From an uncultured Lachnospiraceae bacterium (GTDB lineage Bacteria > Bacillota > Clostridia > Lachnospirales > Lachnospiraceae): 64,000 nt of DNA. The notes below the pieces were generated by a model. That model had not been told where the DNA came from. It was given only the letters and a program-made list of their open reading frames with translations, and searched no databases. The position numbers were made by a program, and so were the translations under genes. The stretch spans positions 1-64,000 of the forward strand of contig URPH01000001.1 of assembly GCA_900549665.1 (NCBI GenBank), in the 5' to 3' direction. Positions 17,626-26,025 of the stretch are shown here, piece by piece; the first letter of the stretch is position 1, and each line of letters opens with the position of its first letter.

Positions 17626-18642
17626 TCATGCATTGTCCTGACTGCCAAAGTATTTCTGGGTAAAATTCCAGGAATCCCTGCACATGCGCTCCAAATCATA
17701 TTGAGCTTCCCAGCCAAGCTCATTTTTGGCTTTATCCGGGTTGGCATAGCAGGTAGCAATGTCACCGGCACGTCTTGGCTTGATCTCATAAGGGATCGTA
17801 ACGCCATTTGCCTTTTCAAATGCTTTTACAATATCCAGTACAGAATATCCTTTTCCGGTTCCCAAATTGTAAATATTGACACCTGTGGAATTTACGACCT
17901 TGTTGAGGGCATTGACATGTCCCTTTGCCAGATCCACAACATGGATATAATCTCTTACGCCTGTGCCATCCGGTGTATCATAGTCATTGCCAAACACACC
18001 GAGCTTTTCCAGTCTGCCAATGGCAACCTGTGTGATATAAGGCATCAGGTTGTTTGGGATGCCGTTCGGAACCTCTCCGATCAGGCCGCTTTCATGTGCA
18101 CCGATGGGATTGAAATAACGAAGCAGTACAACGCTCCACTCCGGATCCGGTACACACAGATCACTTAAGATGCGCTCCAAAAACAGCTTGGTCGTGCCGT
18201 ACGGATTGGTCGTACTAAGCGGGAAATCCTCTGTGATCGGCACAGTCTTTGGTGAACCGTAAACGGTTGCCGAAGAACTGAAGATAATCCTCTTGCATCC
18301 ATATTCTGCCATAAGTTCGCATAAATTCATCGTACCGGTCAGATTGTTCTGATAATATTCCAAAGGCTTCTGGACAGATTCGCCGACTGCCTTTAATCCT
18401 GCAAAATGAATAACCGCATCAAATTTGTGCTCTTCAAAGATTGGTCTTAACTCTTCCTTGTGAAGCATGTCCGCCTCATAAAAAACAACCTTTTTGCCGG
18501 ATATTTTTTCGATCTTATCGACAACATCCCTCTTGGAATTGTATAAATTGTCGAAGATAACAACCTCATATCCTTTTTCTAAAAGCTCCACACAAGTATG
18601 GGAACCAATAAAACCGGTTCCTCCGGTAACCAAAACTTTCAT
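17626..18642 (-). CDS. galE: UDP-glucose 4-epimerase
   Basis: A 338-residue extended short-chain dehydrogenase that interconverts UDP-glucose and UDP-galactose using bound NAD. The Rossmann motif is GGTGFIGSHTC at the N terminus, the catalytic Ser/Thr region is SSSATVYG and the YxxxK pair is YGTTK. Family-specific RYFNPIGAH and RAGDIATCYANP are present. The start at 18642 is preferred to an in-frame codon at 18699 because GGAGG lies seven bases upstream. The DUF2225-type gene ends 20 bases upstream, so both are probably cotranscribed from the promoter at 19363-19391. Confidence 0.97.
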   Translation of the reverse strand: MKVLVTGGTGFIGSHTCVELLEKGYEVVIFDNLYNSKRDVVDKIEKISGKKVVFYEADMLHKEELRPIFEEHKFDAVIHFAGLKAVGESVQKPLEYYQNNLTGTMNLCELMAEYGCKRIIFSSSATVYGSPKTVPITEDFPLSTTNPYGTTKLFLERILSDLCVPDPEWSVVLLRYFNPIGAHESGLIGEVPNGIPNNLMPYITQVAIGRLEKLGVFGNDYDTPDGTGVRDYIHVVDLAKGHVNALNKVVNSTGVNIYNLGTGKGYSVLDIVKAFEKANGVTIPYEIKPRRAGDIATCYANPDKAKNELGWEAQYDLERMCRDSWNFTQKYFGSQDNA

Positions 18643-18662
18643 CTTTTTCCTCCTAAAAGTAC

Positions 18663-19316
18663 TTATTGCTGCACGATAACATCCTCTAAACGGTAGCACT
18701 TTTTATCGCGCTCTTTTGCTTTTTTAATCTGAAAATCACAGACTGCCCGGTCTTGGGAATTTTCGAAAGTACAGTTTTTTGCAAATTCCACGACTTCATC
18801 ATACATGCCGCTTCTCCTTAAAATATCCAGGATACGAAGCATAAAATCCGGCAGTTCACGCCTGGACAACATCAAACCGTCTACTTCATTGTAGCACTTT
18901 AATGCCCGTTTTCTGCATACGATTGCAAGTGCATCCATCTTTTCATCATCACATGCCCATGCGGCACATAAAAAATTATCTCCTGCCCTGCGGTAATCGT
19001 CGCAGTGCTTATAGATCAGTGCTATTTTGACAAAGCGCTTGGCCAGTTCGGGAAGTCCGGCTATATTGCCGCAATTCACATATTCTTTGGAGTCAATGAA
19101 TTTTTCTTCGTATTCCGGCATCTTTTCTGATGTAGAAAAAACATTACGGCAATAATCACATTTTTTGATCCATAACGGCATCGCACTACGGCGCACCTCT
19201 GCAGGTCTGAAATCCAGATCCGGACCACCCTGCTGGGATCCCATGGCAAGATATGTGACCTCATTGACCCTGCCACAGATATTGCACTTCATGCTCTTTA
19301 CATCAAACTTAGACAT
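18663..19316 (-). CDS. DUF2225-like zinc-binding protein
   Basis: A 217-residue soluble protein with an N-terminal zinc-ribbon pair (CNICG near residue 12 and CDYC near 55) followed by an all-helical, TPR-like region. This layout matches the DUF2225 family of Firmicutes, whose function is unknown. A GGAGG box lies eight bases before the ATG at 19316; an upstream in-frame TTG overlaps that box and is an unlikely start. It precedes galE by 20 bases. Confidence 0.75.
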   Translation of the reverse strand: MSKFDVKSMKCNICGRVNEVTYLAMGSQQGGPDLDFRPAEVRRSAMPLWIKKCDYCRNVFSTSEKMPEYEEKFIDSKEYVNCGNIAGLPELAKRFVKIALIYKHCDDYRRAGDNFLCAAWACDDEKMDALAIVCRKRALKCYNEVDGLMLSRRELPDFMLRILDILRRSGMYDEVVEFAKNCTFENSQDRAVCDFQIKKAKERDKKCYRLEDVIVQQ

Positions 19317-19362
19317 TCTTTCGTCCTCCAAACCTATCTATCTGTGATAATCACTAAACTGT

Positions 19363-19391
19363 ATTATATGATATCAGGGTCAAAAGGTCAA
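19363..19391 (-). promoter_or_regulatory. Promoter of DUF2225-galE unit
   Basis: Minus-strand TTGACC (19386-19391) and TATAAT (19363-19368) with a 17-base spacer. The -35 box lies within the imperfect inverted repeat at 19377-19435. Confidence 0.65.
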
Positions 19392-19435
19392 AAAGTCGTT
19401 CGCGCTTGTGCGATAAGACTTTTGAGCTTGGACCC
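19377..19435. repeat. Imperfect long inverted repeat
   Basis: GGGTC at 19377 and GACCC at 19431 bound an imperfect palindrome with inner arms AAAAGTC/GACTTTT and CGC/GCG around the centre. It sits in the 278-base space between the copA stop and the DUF2225-type gene start. It may act as terminator for copA, although no long T-run follows, or may be a small dispersed repeat. The rest of this space (19436-19594) shows nothing recognisable. Confidence 0.45.
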
Positions 19436-19594
19436 GCCAAACATGAGAAAGTAGCGATTTACACAGCAACTGACATTATTATATCATTTATTGACATATT
19501 TATCTATATAGGCGGTTTCGGATTTTGTGATAAATTGTATATTTTCACATACCATACTGTTTTTTATGAATGTTTCCTGTCTCACGCATATATT

Positions 19595-19807
19595 TCAGGC
19601 CTGCACACCACCGTATTCATATCCGAGCTCTTCGATCACTTCTTTGAGCTTGTTTTCATCCGGTCTGGACGTACAGGTCATGGTTACTGTATTTTTTTCG
19701 TGATCTGCCACAACACCCTCGATTCCATCCATTTTTTCAAGTGCTTTTTTTACGGTTGCTTCACAATGTCCGCACATCATACCTCTTACTTCGATTACTT
19801 CTGTCAT
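19595..19807 (-). CDS. Possible internally initiated CopZ-like chaperone
   Basis: The last 70 codons of copA, starting at an internal ATG (MTEVIEVRGMMCGHCEATV), form a complete heavy-metal-associated domain. A strong AAGGAG box lies nine bases upstream (19817-19822), inside the Lys/Glu linker coding region. This would allow a free CopZ-like copper chaperone to be made from the copA message in the same frame. The domain with GMxCxxC is seen directly; independent translation is inference. The alternative is that the box is just a by-product of the A- and G-rich linker, or a relic of two genes that fused. Confidence 0.5.
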   Translation of the reverse strand: MTEVIEVRGMMCGHCEATVKKALEKMDGIEGVVADHEKNTVTMTCTSRPDENKLKEVIEELGYEYGGVQA

Positions 19808-22162
19808 AGTCTTGTTCTCCTTTTCTGTTTCCTTTTCTTTTTTCTGTTCTTTTTCTTTTTTTGGTTCTTTTTTATTGTTTCTGACCTTATCATGTCTGCT
19901 GTCATACAAGGCGCAAAAATTAAGACGCAATGCATTGGTCACGACGCAGAAGCTTGATAAGCTCATCGCCGCAGCTGCAAACATCGGATTTAATTCCCAA
20001 TGGAATAAGGGTGTAAACACACCGGCTGCCAGAGGAATACCGATCGTATTGTATATAAATGCCCAAAACAGATTTTCATGAATGTTACGGAGTGTAGAAC
20101 GGCTCAACCGGATTGCGGCGGGTACATCTACCAGCGTATCCTTCATCAGTACAATATCCGCTGCATCGATCGCCACATCCGTTCCGGCTCCGATCGCAAT
20201 ACCGACATCCGCACTTGTAAGAGCAGGTGCGTCATTGATACCGTCACCAACCATGGCTACCTTGCCGATCTTCTGATATTTCTTTACAACCGCTTCCTTT
20301 CCGTCAGGCAGTACATCTGCGATCACTTCATCCACGCCGGCAGCTCTTCCGATTGCCTTTGCGGTATTTTCATGATCTCCGGTTAACATCACAACCTTGA
20401 TGCCCATGCCTTTTAGTTCGGAAACAGCTTTTGCACCATCCGCTTTGATAACATCAGCTACTGCTATCATACCAAGAAGCTTTGCTTTCTTCCAGAAAAA
20501 CATGACGGTCTTTCCATCCTTGGCATAGTCTTCGTACTGTGCCTTGACCTCTGCGGAAAGTGATAAAAACTGCCTGGCGTAATTTTCATTTCCCCCATAG
20601 CATGCCACACCATCAACCGTACCGGATACTCCGTTTCCGGGCTTATTTTCAAAATCAGTTACCTGATATTCCTGTACTCCGTTCTGCTTTGCATATTCCT
20701 TGATCGCACCTGCCAAAGGATGCTCACTGTACTGCTCCAATGAGTAAGCCACTGCTAACAGCTCTTCCTGTGCCGTATCCTCTATCGCCTGTATATCAGT
20801 TACCTTCGGCTTACCAATCGTAATCGTACCGGTCTTGTCCATGATCACAATATCCGTTTTACCGGCACTTTCCAATGAAGCCGCTGTTTTAAACAGGATA
20901 CCGTTTTTAGCGGCGACACCGTTGCCGACCATGATCGCAACCGGTGTGGCAAGTCCCAATGCACACGGACAGCTGATAACAAGGACTGCAATTCCTCTGG
21001 CCAGCGCATGTCCGATCGGATGTCCCGCCAAGAGCCAGCAGATCACGGTGATGGCTGCGATCCCCAATACTGCCGGTACAAATACACCGGATACCTTATC
21101 TGCTATTTTTGCAATCGGAGCCTTGGTTGCCGCTGCATCGGAAACCATCTGGATGATCTGCGAAAATGTAGTATCCTCTCCAACCCTTGTAGCCTCACAC
21201 TTTAAAAAGCCGGACTGATTGATGGTTGCAGCCGACACCCTGTCACCGGGTGCCTTATCAACCGGAATACTTTCCCCGGTCAGGGATGATTCATTTACGG
21301 CACTCTTTCCTTCTTTGACAACACCATCTGCCGGAATCGCTTCTCCGGGCTTTACCAAAAAACAGTCGCCGATAGCCAGCTCATCTGCCGCTACTTCGAT
21401 CTCTTCTCCATCTCTTAACAAAACAGCGGTCTTTGGTGTGATCTTCATAAGACTTTTTAGAGCATCCGTAGTCTTTCCTTTGGAATAAGATTCCAGCATT
21501 TTTCCGACCGTGATCAGTGTCAGTATCGTAGCAGCCGATTCAAAATAAAATGCATCCATATGCTGCATATTCATGGCTTCACCGTGTCCCTGTGATCCGG
21601 TCATGCCAAATAAAACAACGGTACTGTACACAAAGGCTGCACCGGCTCCCAATGCTACCAGCGTATCCATGGACGGCGCCTTATGAAGCAGGGATTTAAA
21701 ACCACTGACAAAAAAGCGCTGGTTGATGACCATGATAATCACGGTCAATAACAACTGCAATAATCCCATACCGACGGGATTGTTATCCACAAAAGCCGGT
21801 AACGGCCATCCAAACAGCATATTTCCCATAGAAAAATACATGAGGATCAGCCAGAATATCAGGGACGCGATCAGACGTTTTTTCATCCTGGGTGTTTCTG
21901 TATCTTTCAGTGCATCCTCCATACCGGCTCCTGCGTCCGAATGTCCGGACGAAGCTCCGCGTCTTTCCTTTTTCTCAGCGTGATAACCGGCATTTGTAAC
22001 AGCCTGAATAATTGCCTCCGGGCCGGCCGTTCCTGTCACTCCCATGGAATTGGTTAAAAGGCTCACAGAGCAGCTTTCAACACCCTCTACAGCCTTGACC
22101 GCCTTTTCCACGCGGTTTGAACAGGCCGCGCAGCTCATTCCCGTAACCGTATATTGGTCCAT
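19595..22162 (-). CDS. copA: Copper-exporting P1B-type ATPase with fused C-terminal CopZ-like domain
   Basis: An 855-residue heavy-metal P-type ATPase. It begins with a heavy-metal-associated domain (GMSCAACS, Cys11 and Cys14). Eight membrane helices include the CPC motif (VISCPCALGLATP). The phosphorylation site is DKTGT, the ATP-binding His is in SEHPLA and the hinge is GDGINDAPAL. After the last helices a Lys/Glu-rich linker leads into a second metal-binding domain with MMCGHC, about 70 residues long. In relatives that second domain is usually the separate chaperone CopZ. An internal ribosome binding site and ATG precede it here. csoR lies 54 bases upstream, with a CsoR-type palindrome between, so copper induction is expected. 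Confidence 0.95.
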   Translation of the reverse strand: MDQYTVTGMSCAACSNRVEKAVKAVEGVESCSVSLLTNSMGVTGTAGPEAIIQAVTNAGYHAEKKERRGASSGHSDAGAGMEDALKDTETPRMKKRLIASLIFWLILMYFSMGNMLFGWPLPAFVDNNPVGMGLLQLLLTVIIMVINQRFFVSGFKSLLHKAPSMDTLVALGAGAAFVYSTVVLFGMTGSQGHGEAMNMQHMDAFYFESAATILTLITVGKMLESYSKGKTTDALKSLMKITPKTAVLLRDGEEIEVAADELAIGDCFLVKPGEAIPADGVVKEGKSAVNESSLTGESIPVDKAPGDRVSAATINQSGFLKCEATRVGEDTTFSQIIQMVSDAAATKAPIAKIADKVSGVFVPAVLGIAAITVICWLLAGHPIGHALARGIAVLVISCPCALGLATPVAIMVGNGVAAKNGILFKTAASLESAGKTDIVIMDKTGTITIGKPKVTDIQAIEDTAQEELLAVAYSLEQYSEHPLAGAIKEYAKQNGVQEYQVTDFENKPGNGVSGTVDGVACYGGNENYARQFLSLSAEVKAQYEDYAKDGKTVMFFWKKAKLLGMIAVADVIKADGAKAVSELKGMGIKVVMLTGDHENTAKAIGRAAGVDEVIADVLPDGKEAVVKKYQKIGKVAMVGDGINDAPALTSADVGIAIGAGTDVAIDAADIVLMKDTLVDVPAAIRLSRSTLRNIHENLFWAFIYNTIGIPLAAGVFTPLFHWELNPMFAAAAMSLSSFCVVTNALRLNFCALYDSRHDKVRNNKKEPKKEKEQKKEKETEKENKTMTEVIEVRGMMCGHCEATVKKALEKMDGIEGVVADHEKNTVTMTCTSRPDENKLKEVIEELGYEYGGVQA

Positions 22163-22200
22163 TTTTATTCACTCCATTTCTTATTCATCTATCTATATGG

Positions 22201-22215
22201 TACCCTTACCGGGTA
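22201..22215. promoter_or_regulatory. Second CsoR-type operator
   Basis: TACCC-N5-GGGTA lies just after the csoR stop and 38 bases before copA. It has the same half-sites and spacing as the palindrome inside the csoR promoter. Confidence 0.5.
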
Positions 22216-22216
22216 T

Positions 22217-22525
22217 CTATTTCATAACCCTCTGCAGGGTTTCAACCAGTTCATCAACAGTATCCATTCTCCCCTCCAGAATATCCTGCGTCACGCAGGT
22301 CTTGATATGATTTTCCAAAAGGACTTTATTGAAGCTGTTTAAGGCAGCCCTGACTGCCGAGACCTGAATCAAAATATCCGTACAATACGAATCTTTTTCT
22401 ACCATTCCTTTAATTCCCCTGATCTGACCCTCGATGCGGTTAAGCCGGCTGATCAGATCTTTATATTCATTTTCGCCTCTTTCCTTTTTTTTATGTGAAC
22501 AGCATGATGTTTTCTCTTCTGACAT
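22217..22525 (-). CDS. csoR: Copper-sensing repressor CsoR
   Basis: A 102-residue all-helical DUF156-family repressor. The copper ligands are recognisable: Cys in DSYCTDIL (about residue 48), and His and Cys in NHIKTC (about 73 and 77), the C-H-C set of CsoR rather than the other sensor types. The N terminus carries a Cys pair and basic patch (SCCSHKKK). AGGGAG precedes the start. Copper binding releases the repressor from its operator. The promoter upstream contains a perfect palindrome, and copA follows, so csoR-copA is a self-regulated copper export operon. Confidence 0.93.
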   Translation of the reverse strand: MSEEKTSCCSHKKKERGENEYKDLISRLNRIEGQIRGIKGMVEKDSYCTDILIQVSAVRAALNSFNKVLLENHIKTCVTQDILEGRMDTVDELVETLQRVMK

Positions 22526-22561
22526 GCACTTCTCCCTTTCTGTTTGATTTTACATTTCGAT

Positions 22562-22589
22562 ATTATACCCCACTGGGGTATAATATCAA
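22562..22589 (-). promoter_or_regulatory. csoR-copA promoter with embedded CsoR operator
   Basis: Minus-strand TTGATA (22584-22589), 16-base spacer, TATAAT (22562-22567). A near-perfect 21-base palindrome, TTATACCCC-N3-GGGGTATAA (22563-22583), fills the spacer and overlaps the -10 box, ideal for repression by CsoR. Confidence 0.88.
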
Positions 22590-22654
22590 GTGTTAATTTG
22601 TAATTAGAGAAAAATTATCATATATTTGAATCATTTCTGTTTGTTATAAAGAAT

Positions 22655-22696
22655 AAACCGATGATTTTCTCCATTTATTTCGGAAATCATCGGTTT
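22655..22696. repeat. Inverted repeat in the csoR / small ORF space
   Basis: Perfect 13-base arms (22655-22667 and 22684-22696) with a 16-base loop. It lies upstream of a TATAAT at 22724-22729. No T-run follows on the plus strand. Two smaller hairpins (22760-22784, TATGAAAG/CTTTCATA; 22794-22808, GTTGC/GCAAC) lie further right in the leader of the small ORF. Role unknown. Confidence 0.5.
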
Positions 22697-22822
22697 GATA
22701 TGGCATATGTGACAAAAAATGTGTATAATGGATTTATATAATATCAAGGAAAAAGAAGGTATGAAAGATTAGGGGACTTTCATAGCTCTTTTTGTTGCCA
22801 AAAGCAACAGAATGGAGAAAAA

Positions 22823-23026
22823 ATGGAAAAAATCAAATTATCTGACCTCATCGGGGCCGGAACAGTTTCTGTCACACAGGAGGTTGCCATTTACATTGAA
22901 AGCTTTTCCCGTGTCGCTGCATTTGAAGGTCGCTCAATGGATATCCCTGACGGATACAAAAATTTTGTTGTAAATGGTGTCGCTGCGGAAAACAACATAT
23001 TAAAAATACGTGTCACACTTTTTTAA
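22823..23026 (+). CDS. Small hypothetical protein, 67 residues
   Basis: A 67-codon frame starting MEKIKLSDLIGAGTVSVTQE, preceded at good spacing by GGAG and by a -10 box TATAAT at 22724, though no convincing -35 was found. It is followed by a perfect-stem terminator. No family was recognised and no membrane segment or metal motif is seen. The existence of ribosome site, leader hairpins and terminator around it supports a genuine small gene, but coding is not proven. Confidence 0.5.
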   Translation: MEKIKLSDLIGAGTVSVTQEVAIYIESFSRVAAFEGRSMDIPDGYKNFVVNGVAAENNILKIRVTLF

Positions 23027-23043
23027 TATCAGACAATCGAAGC

Positions 23044-23080
23044 AAAATAAAAAGAGGCCGGATGTGCCTCTTTTTATTTT
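23044..23080. terminator. Bidirectional terminator
   Basis: Perfect 15-base stem (23044-23058 with 23066-23080), seven-base loop, A-rich on one side and T-rich on the other. It closes both the plus-strand small ORF and the minus-strand VanW gene. Confidence 0.93.
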
Positions 23081-23106
23081 ATCAATTCTAAAAGTTAAGT
23101 ACCCAG

Positions 23107-24732
23107 TTACTGCTCCGGTGTCTGCTCAGCTTCCTGCTGTTGCTGTTGTTCTGCCTGTGCGGCCTGCTGGGCCTGCATGGCCTCCTGCTGTTGCTGTGCA
23201 GCCTGCTGTTGCTGCTGCATGGCAATTATGGCTGCCGGATCTACAACTCCGGTCGTATTGACATGGATCTCTGCGGCAGTACCGCGATATGTCGTTGTAT
23301 GCAGATATTCTTCGCTGATAATCTCTCCATCTTTTTCCAAAATGATATAGGTAGCCCACTTGCTTCCGTTTTTGGGACCGGATACAACCTGTGTCTGTCC
23401 CGGTAAAAGCGTAGGATCTTCGACTACCTTGTCTTCCGGCGGTGCAACATCAGCGATCTTTTCCGATCGCATATAACGCTTAACTCCCTCTTCCAATGTG
23501 GGTACACCAAAGACAGTTGCCACAATTGTACGATCCTTAAAGGTTGTCTTGATGCCGAGAGTAGCACCTGTATTGTTGGTAAATACAAAGTCCGGATTGC
23601 TGTAGCTGACTGCAGCATCCTCTCCGGGTGTCACATAAGAAGGCTCATACGTATGCCCTGTTCTCTCGTCAATCTGTAAATTGGCAAAAATTGTTGCATT
23701 GTAAATCGTACTGGAAACCTGGCAAATACCACCACCGAGCTCAAGCACATGCTCACCGTTTGCATATGCTCCGGCCTCCTTGTAACCCTTATCAGCTGTT
23801 CTTCTACCCAGAATCGTATTGTACGAAAACCGCTCCTGCGGCTGTAAAATGGTTCCGCAGATCGTATCACAGGCAATCTGGATATTGGTATTGCGGTTGG
23901 AATTGTTGGTTGCGGTTGTCGAATAGGTTCCTAAAATCTGATAATCATCTTTTTCAAAGCGTGGAGCAGAATTTTCCCCTGCTGCTTCAATTGTTGTCAC
24001 ATAATTGCCGGCATCCAGTGCGGAAGCAATATCCGAAGATAAACGATCCACATCTACCACATATCCCGGCTCACTGTCAGACAGAATAAACTCTCCGGTC
24101 TCTGAATTATATCCGGTAATAGCCGCATCCACAGCGGGCTGACTCCACATATCGGAAACCTTCCCGGCAATTTCTGCTGCTGCTTCTTCTGTATCAGTGA
24201 TGGCTACAGTGTATTCGGCATCGGCACCGGGTGAATAAGCATCGTGTAACACCGCATCGATTTCTTTTTCAAACAAATTGTCAACTTCATATGTATTGCC
24301 CTGATATGAAATCACAAATTTCCATTCGTGCTGGCTTAATAATGCTTTTTTTGCCTCATCCCTGCTAAGACCGGTAATATCAATTCCGTTAACCATGACA
24401 TGGGCAGCATCTTCATTGTCTGCATCCTTAGCCGTCATAACAGTCGGATCTTTATGCTTCCTGAAATATATAATCCCTCCGATCACTGCAACAACAATCA
24501 GAACAATCTCCGCGATCAGCATCAGTCTTTTTACCCTCTGCTGCTTCTGCCGGCGACGTCTGGCACTGTTTCTTCCATTCCTTGCCGATGTATTGCGGCT
24601 TCCGGTTGTCTGACGGCGGGCATTTGTATTTCCGGAGTCCATATGATTCTTGTTATCATTTCGCTTTCTTGTATTATTTCCACTACCGGAACTGCCTGAG
24701 GTTTTTCTTGAATTATTCACTGAATTGGCCAT
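23107..24732 (-). CDS. VanW-family membrane-anchored protein
   Basis: A 541-residue protein. An Arg/Asn/Ser-rich cytoplasmic N terminus (residues 1-68) precedes one membrane segment (about 70-90). Outside, a PG_binding_4-type domain (residues about 110-280) leads to the VanW domain, seen as RFSYNTILGRRTADKGYKEA and LGGGICQVSSTIYNA. A G5-like region and a Gln/Ala-rich tail (QQQQQAAQQQQEAMQ) close the protein. VanW proteins are found in glycopeptide resistance clusters and widely in Firmicutes; their biochemical role is not settled, but cell-wall association is likely. No vancomycin-resistance partner genes are nearby. Confidence 0.88.
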   Translation of the reverse strand: MANSVNNSRKTSGSSGSGNNTRKRNDNKNHMDSGNTNARRQTTGSRNTSARNGRNSARRRRQKQQRVKRLMLIAEIVLIVVAVIGGIIYFRKHKDPTVMTAKDADNEDAAHVMVNGIDITGLSRDEAKKALLSQHEWKFVISYQGNTYEVDNLFEKEIDAVLHDAYSPGADAEYTVAITDTEEAAAEIAGKVSDMWSQPAVDAAITGYNSETGEFILSDSEPGYVVDVDRLSSDIASALDAGNYVTTIEAAGENSAPRFEKDDYQILGTYSTTATNNSNRNTNIQIACDTICGTILQPQERFSYNTILGRRTADKGYKEAGAYANGEHVLELGGGICQVSSTIYNATIFANLQIDERTGHTYEPSYVTPGEDAAVSYSNPDFVFTNNTGATLGIKTTFKDRTIVATVFGVPTLEEGVKRYMRSEKIADVAPPEDKVVEDPTLLPGQTQVVSGPKNGSKWATYIILEKDGEIISEEYLHTTTYRGTAAEIHVNTTGVVDPAAIIAMQQQQQAAQQQQEAMQAQQAAQAEQQQQQEAEQTPEQ

Positions 24733-24951
24733 TTATATATACATTCCTTAATCTTATTATTACCCTCAATTTCATTTTACCTATTCCCAGATACCCATTT
24801 CATTATATCAGTTTTCTTTTATCTTTCAACCCGGTGCTTTACATTTTCAATAATTTACTTCACCACTTTGCGCGGTCTATGCTATACTCAGATTTGTAGT
24901 CTGAAATTTGCATCTACAATTTCTATCACACACAATGAAAGCAGGGAAAAA

Positions 24952-25542
24952 ATGGAACTTTATATCGTACGACACGGAAAAACAATGTGGAATGAACAGG
25001 GACGTCTTCAGGGTCATGTTGACATCCCCTTAAATGAAGAGGGCCGCGAGGCTGCCATCCGTCTTCAAAGCAGGCTCTCCGATATCTGTTTCGATGCCAT
25101 TTATTCTTCTCCCTTAAAAAGGGCCCATGAAACGGCAGAGCTGATCTGTGGCAGCCGCAAAATTCCGATCATAACCGATGACCGTCTGCTTGAAATCAGC
25201 TTTGGTGATATGGAAGGGATTCATTGCGATGACTGGTTTGATGAAAAAAGTCCTTATCGTTTTTTCTTTACCGATCCTTCCCTGTATCAGACACCTCCAA
25301 ACGGCGAATCCTTTGAGCAGGTATGCCAACGTTCCAGAGACTTTTTAGAGCAGGTCATTGAGCCCTTGGAAGGCAAAAAACAGCGTGTCATGATCGTAGC
25401 TCACGGTGCTCTCAACAAAGGTCTTATGTGTCATATCCAGCATCATGATATCAGTCACTATTGGGGAAACGGTCTTCAGAAAAACTGCGAATGCAGTATT
25501 TTCAGACTCAACCATAAAAAATGGGAAACCATAAAGGAATAA
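24952..25542 (+). CDS. Histidine phosphatase family protein
   Basis: A 196-residue member of the phosphoglycerate mutase-like histidine phosphatases. The catalytic RHG motif is at residues 6-8 (IVRHGKTMWN), with SSPLKRAHETAE as the second conserved block and the second catalytic His in VAHGALNKG. Substrate is not predictable from sequence; small phosphorylated metabolites are usual. The ATG at 24952 is chosen for its AGGGA box and because the family begins directly before RHG; an in-frame extension to 24868 has no homology. The left arm of its terminator lies inside the coding region. Confidence 0.88.
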   Translation: MELYIVRHGKTMWNEQGRLQGHVDIPLNEEGREAAIRLQSRLSDICFDAIYSSPLKRAHETAELICGSRKIPIITDDRLLEISFGDMEGIHCDDWFDEKSPYRFFFTDPSLYQTPPNGESFEQVCQRSRDFLEQVIEPLEGKKQRVMIVAHGALNKGLMCHIQHHDISHYWGNGLQKNCECSIFRLNHKKWETIKE

Positions 25543-25561
25543 TTCCGTGGTTTCCCATTTT
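25517..25561 (+). terminator. Terminator overlapping the gene end
   Basis: A 14-base perfect stem (AAAATGGGAAACCA and its complement) spans the stop codon of the phosphatase gene; the left arm codes for the last residues. A short T-run follows. Confidence 0.8.
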
Positions 25562-25642
25562 ATCCGATGATGGTATTCTGCCATCCTCTCTGCTGTAAAT
25601 CCATATGCAAATACTCTGACCCTGGAGCAGTCCGGTTATCCT

Positions 25643-25945
25643 TTAGATCTCATAATCCATACAACTCCGGATTGCCGTATAAGGTCTTACCTTTTCATCA
25701 GCTACCTTTACATGCTCCGGATGTACCGAATATCCTTTCAGTGCCTCCTCACTTTCAAAAGAAGAATCCAGCATCACATCAACATTAGAGCTTGCAAGCT
25801 TCTCAATTCTTACCTGAATGTCTGTCATTCCGGGAATTTTTCCCTTTAATCCTTCCAGACCTTCCTGAATGCCTTTTTTGACTTTTTCTTTTTCACTCTC
25901 TGATAATTCCTCTTTCAATGTCCATAATATAATATGCTTTACCAT
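25643..25945 (-). CDS. Stress-responsive Dabb (dimeric alpha-beta barrel) protein
   Basis: A 100-residue protein starting MVKHIILWTLKEE, the typical beginning of the stress-responsive A/B barrel (Dabb) family. The segment VHPEHVKVADEKVRPY near the end is also characteristic. These proteins form small ferredoxin-like dimers; function is mostly unknown. The start at 25945 has GAGGT upstream and matches the family N terminus, so a longer in-frame reading is rejected. Confidence 0.88.
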   Translation of the reverse strand: MVKHIILWTLKEELSESEKEKVKKGIQEGLEGLKGKIPGMTDIQVRIEKLASSNVDVMLDSSFESEEALKGYSVHPEHVKVADEKVRPYTAIRSCMDYEI

Positions 25946-26025
25946 TGTATCATTACCTCTTTCCCGGATAAATCCGTAGTATTGCAGCAACTGCTCTTAT
26001 TCCGGTTTTATCACATAGTTTCCAC

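Noticed and set aside
19406..19957. Plus-strand Phe-rich frame opposite copA
   Set aside because: It is the complement of the Lys/Glu linker and copA end, with no homology or ribosome site.
23107..24732. Vancomycin resistance locus
   Set aside because: VanW-type proteins are common in Firmicutes and no vanS/R/H/A/X-like genes are nearby.
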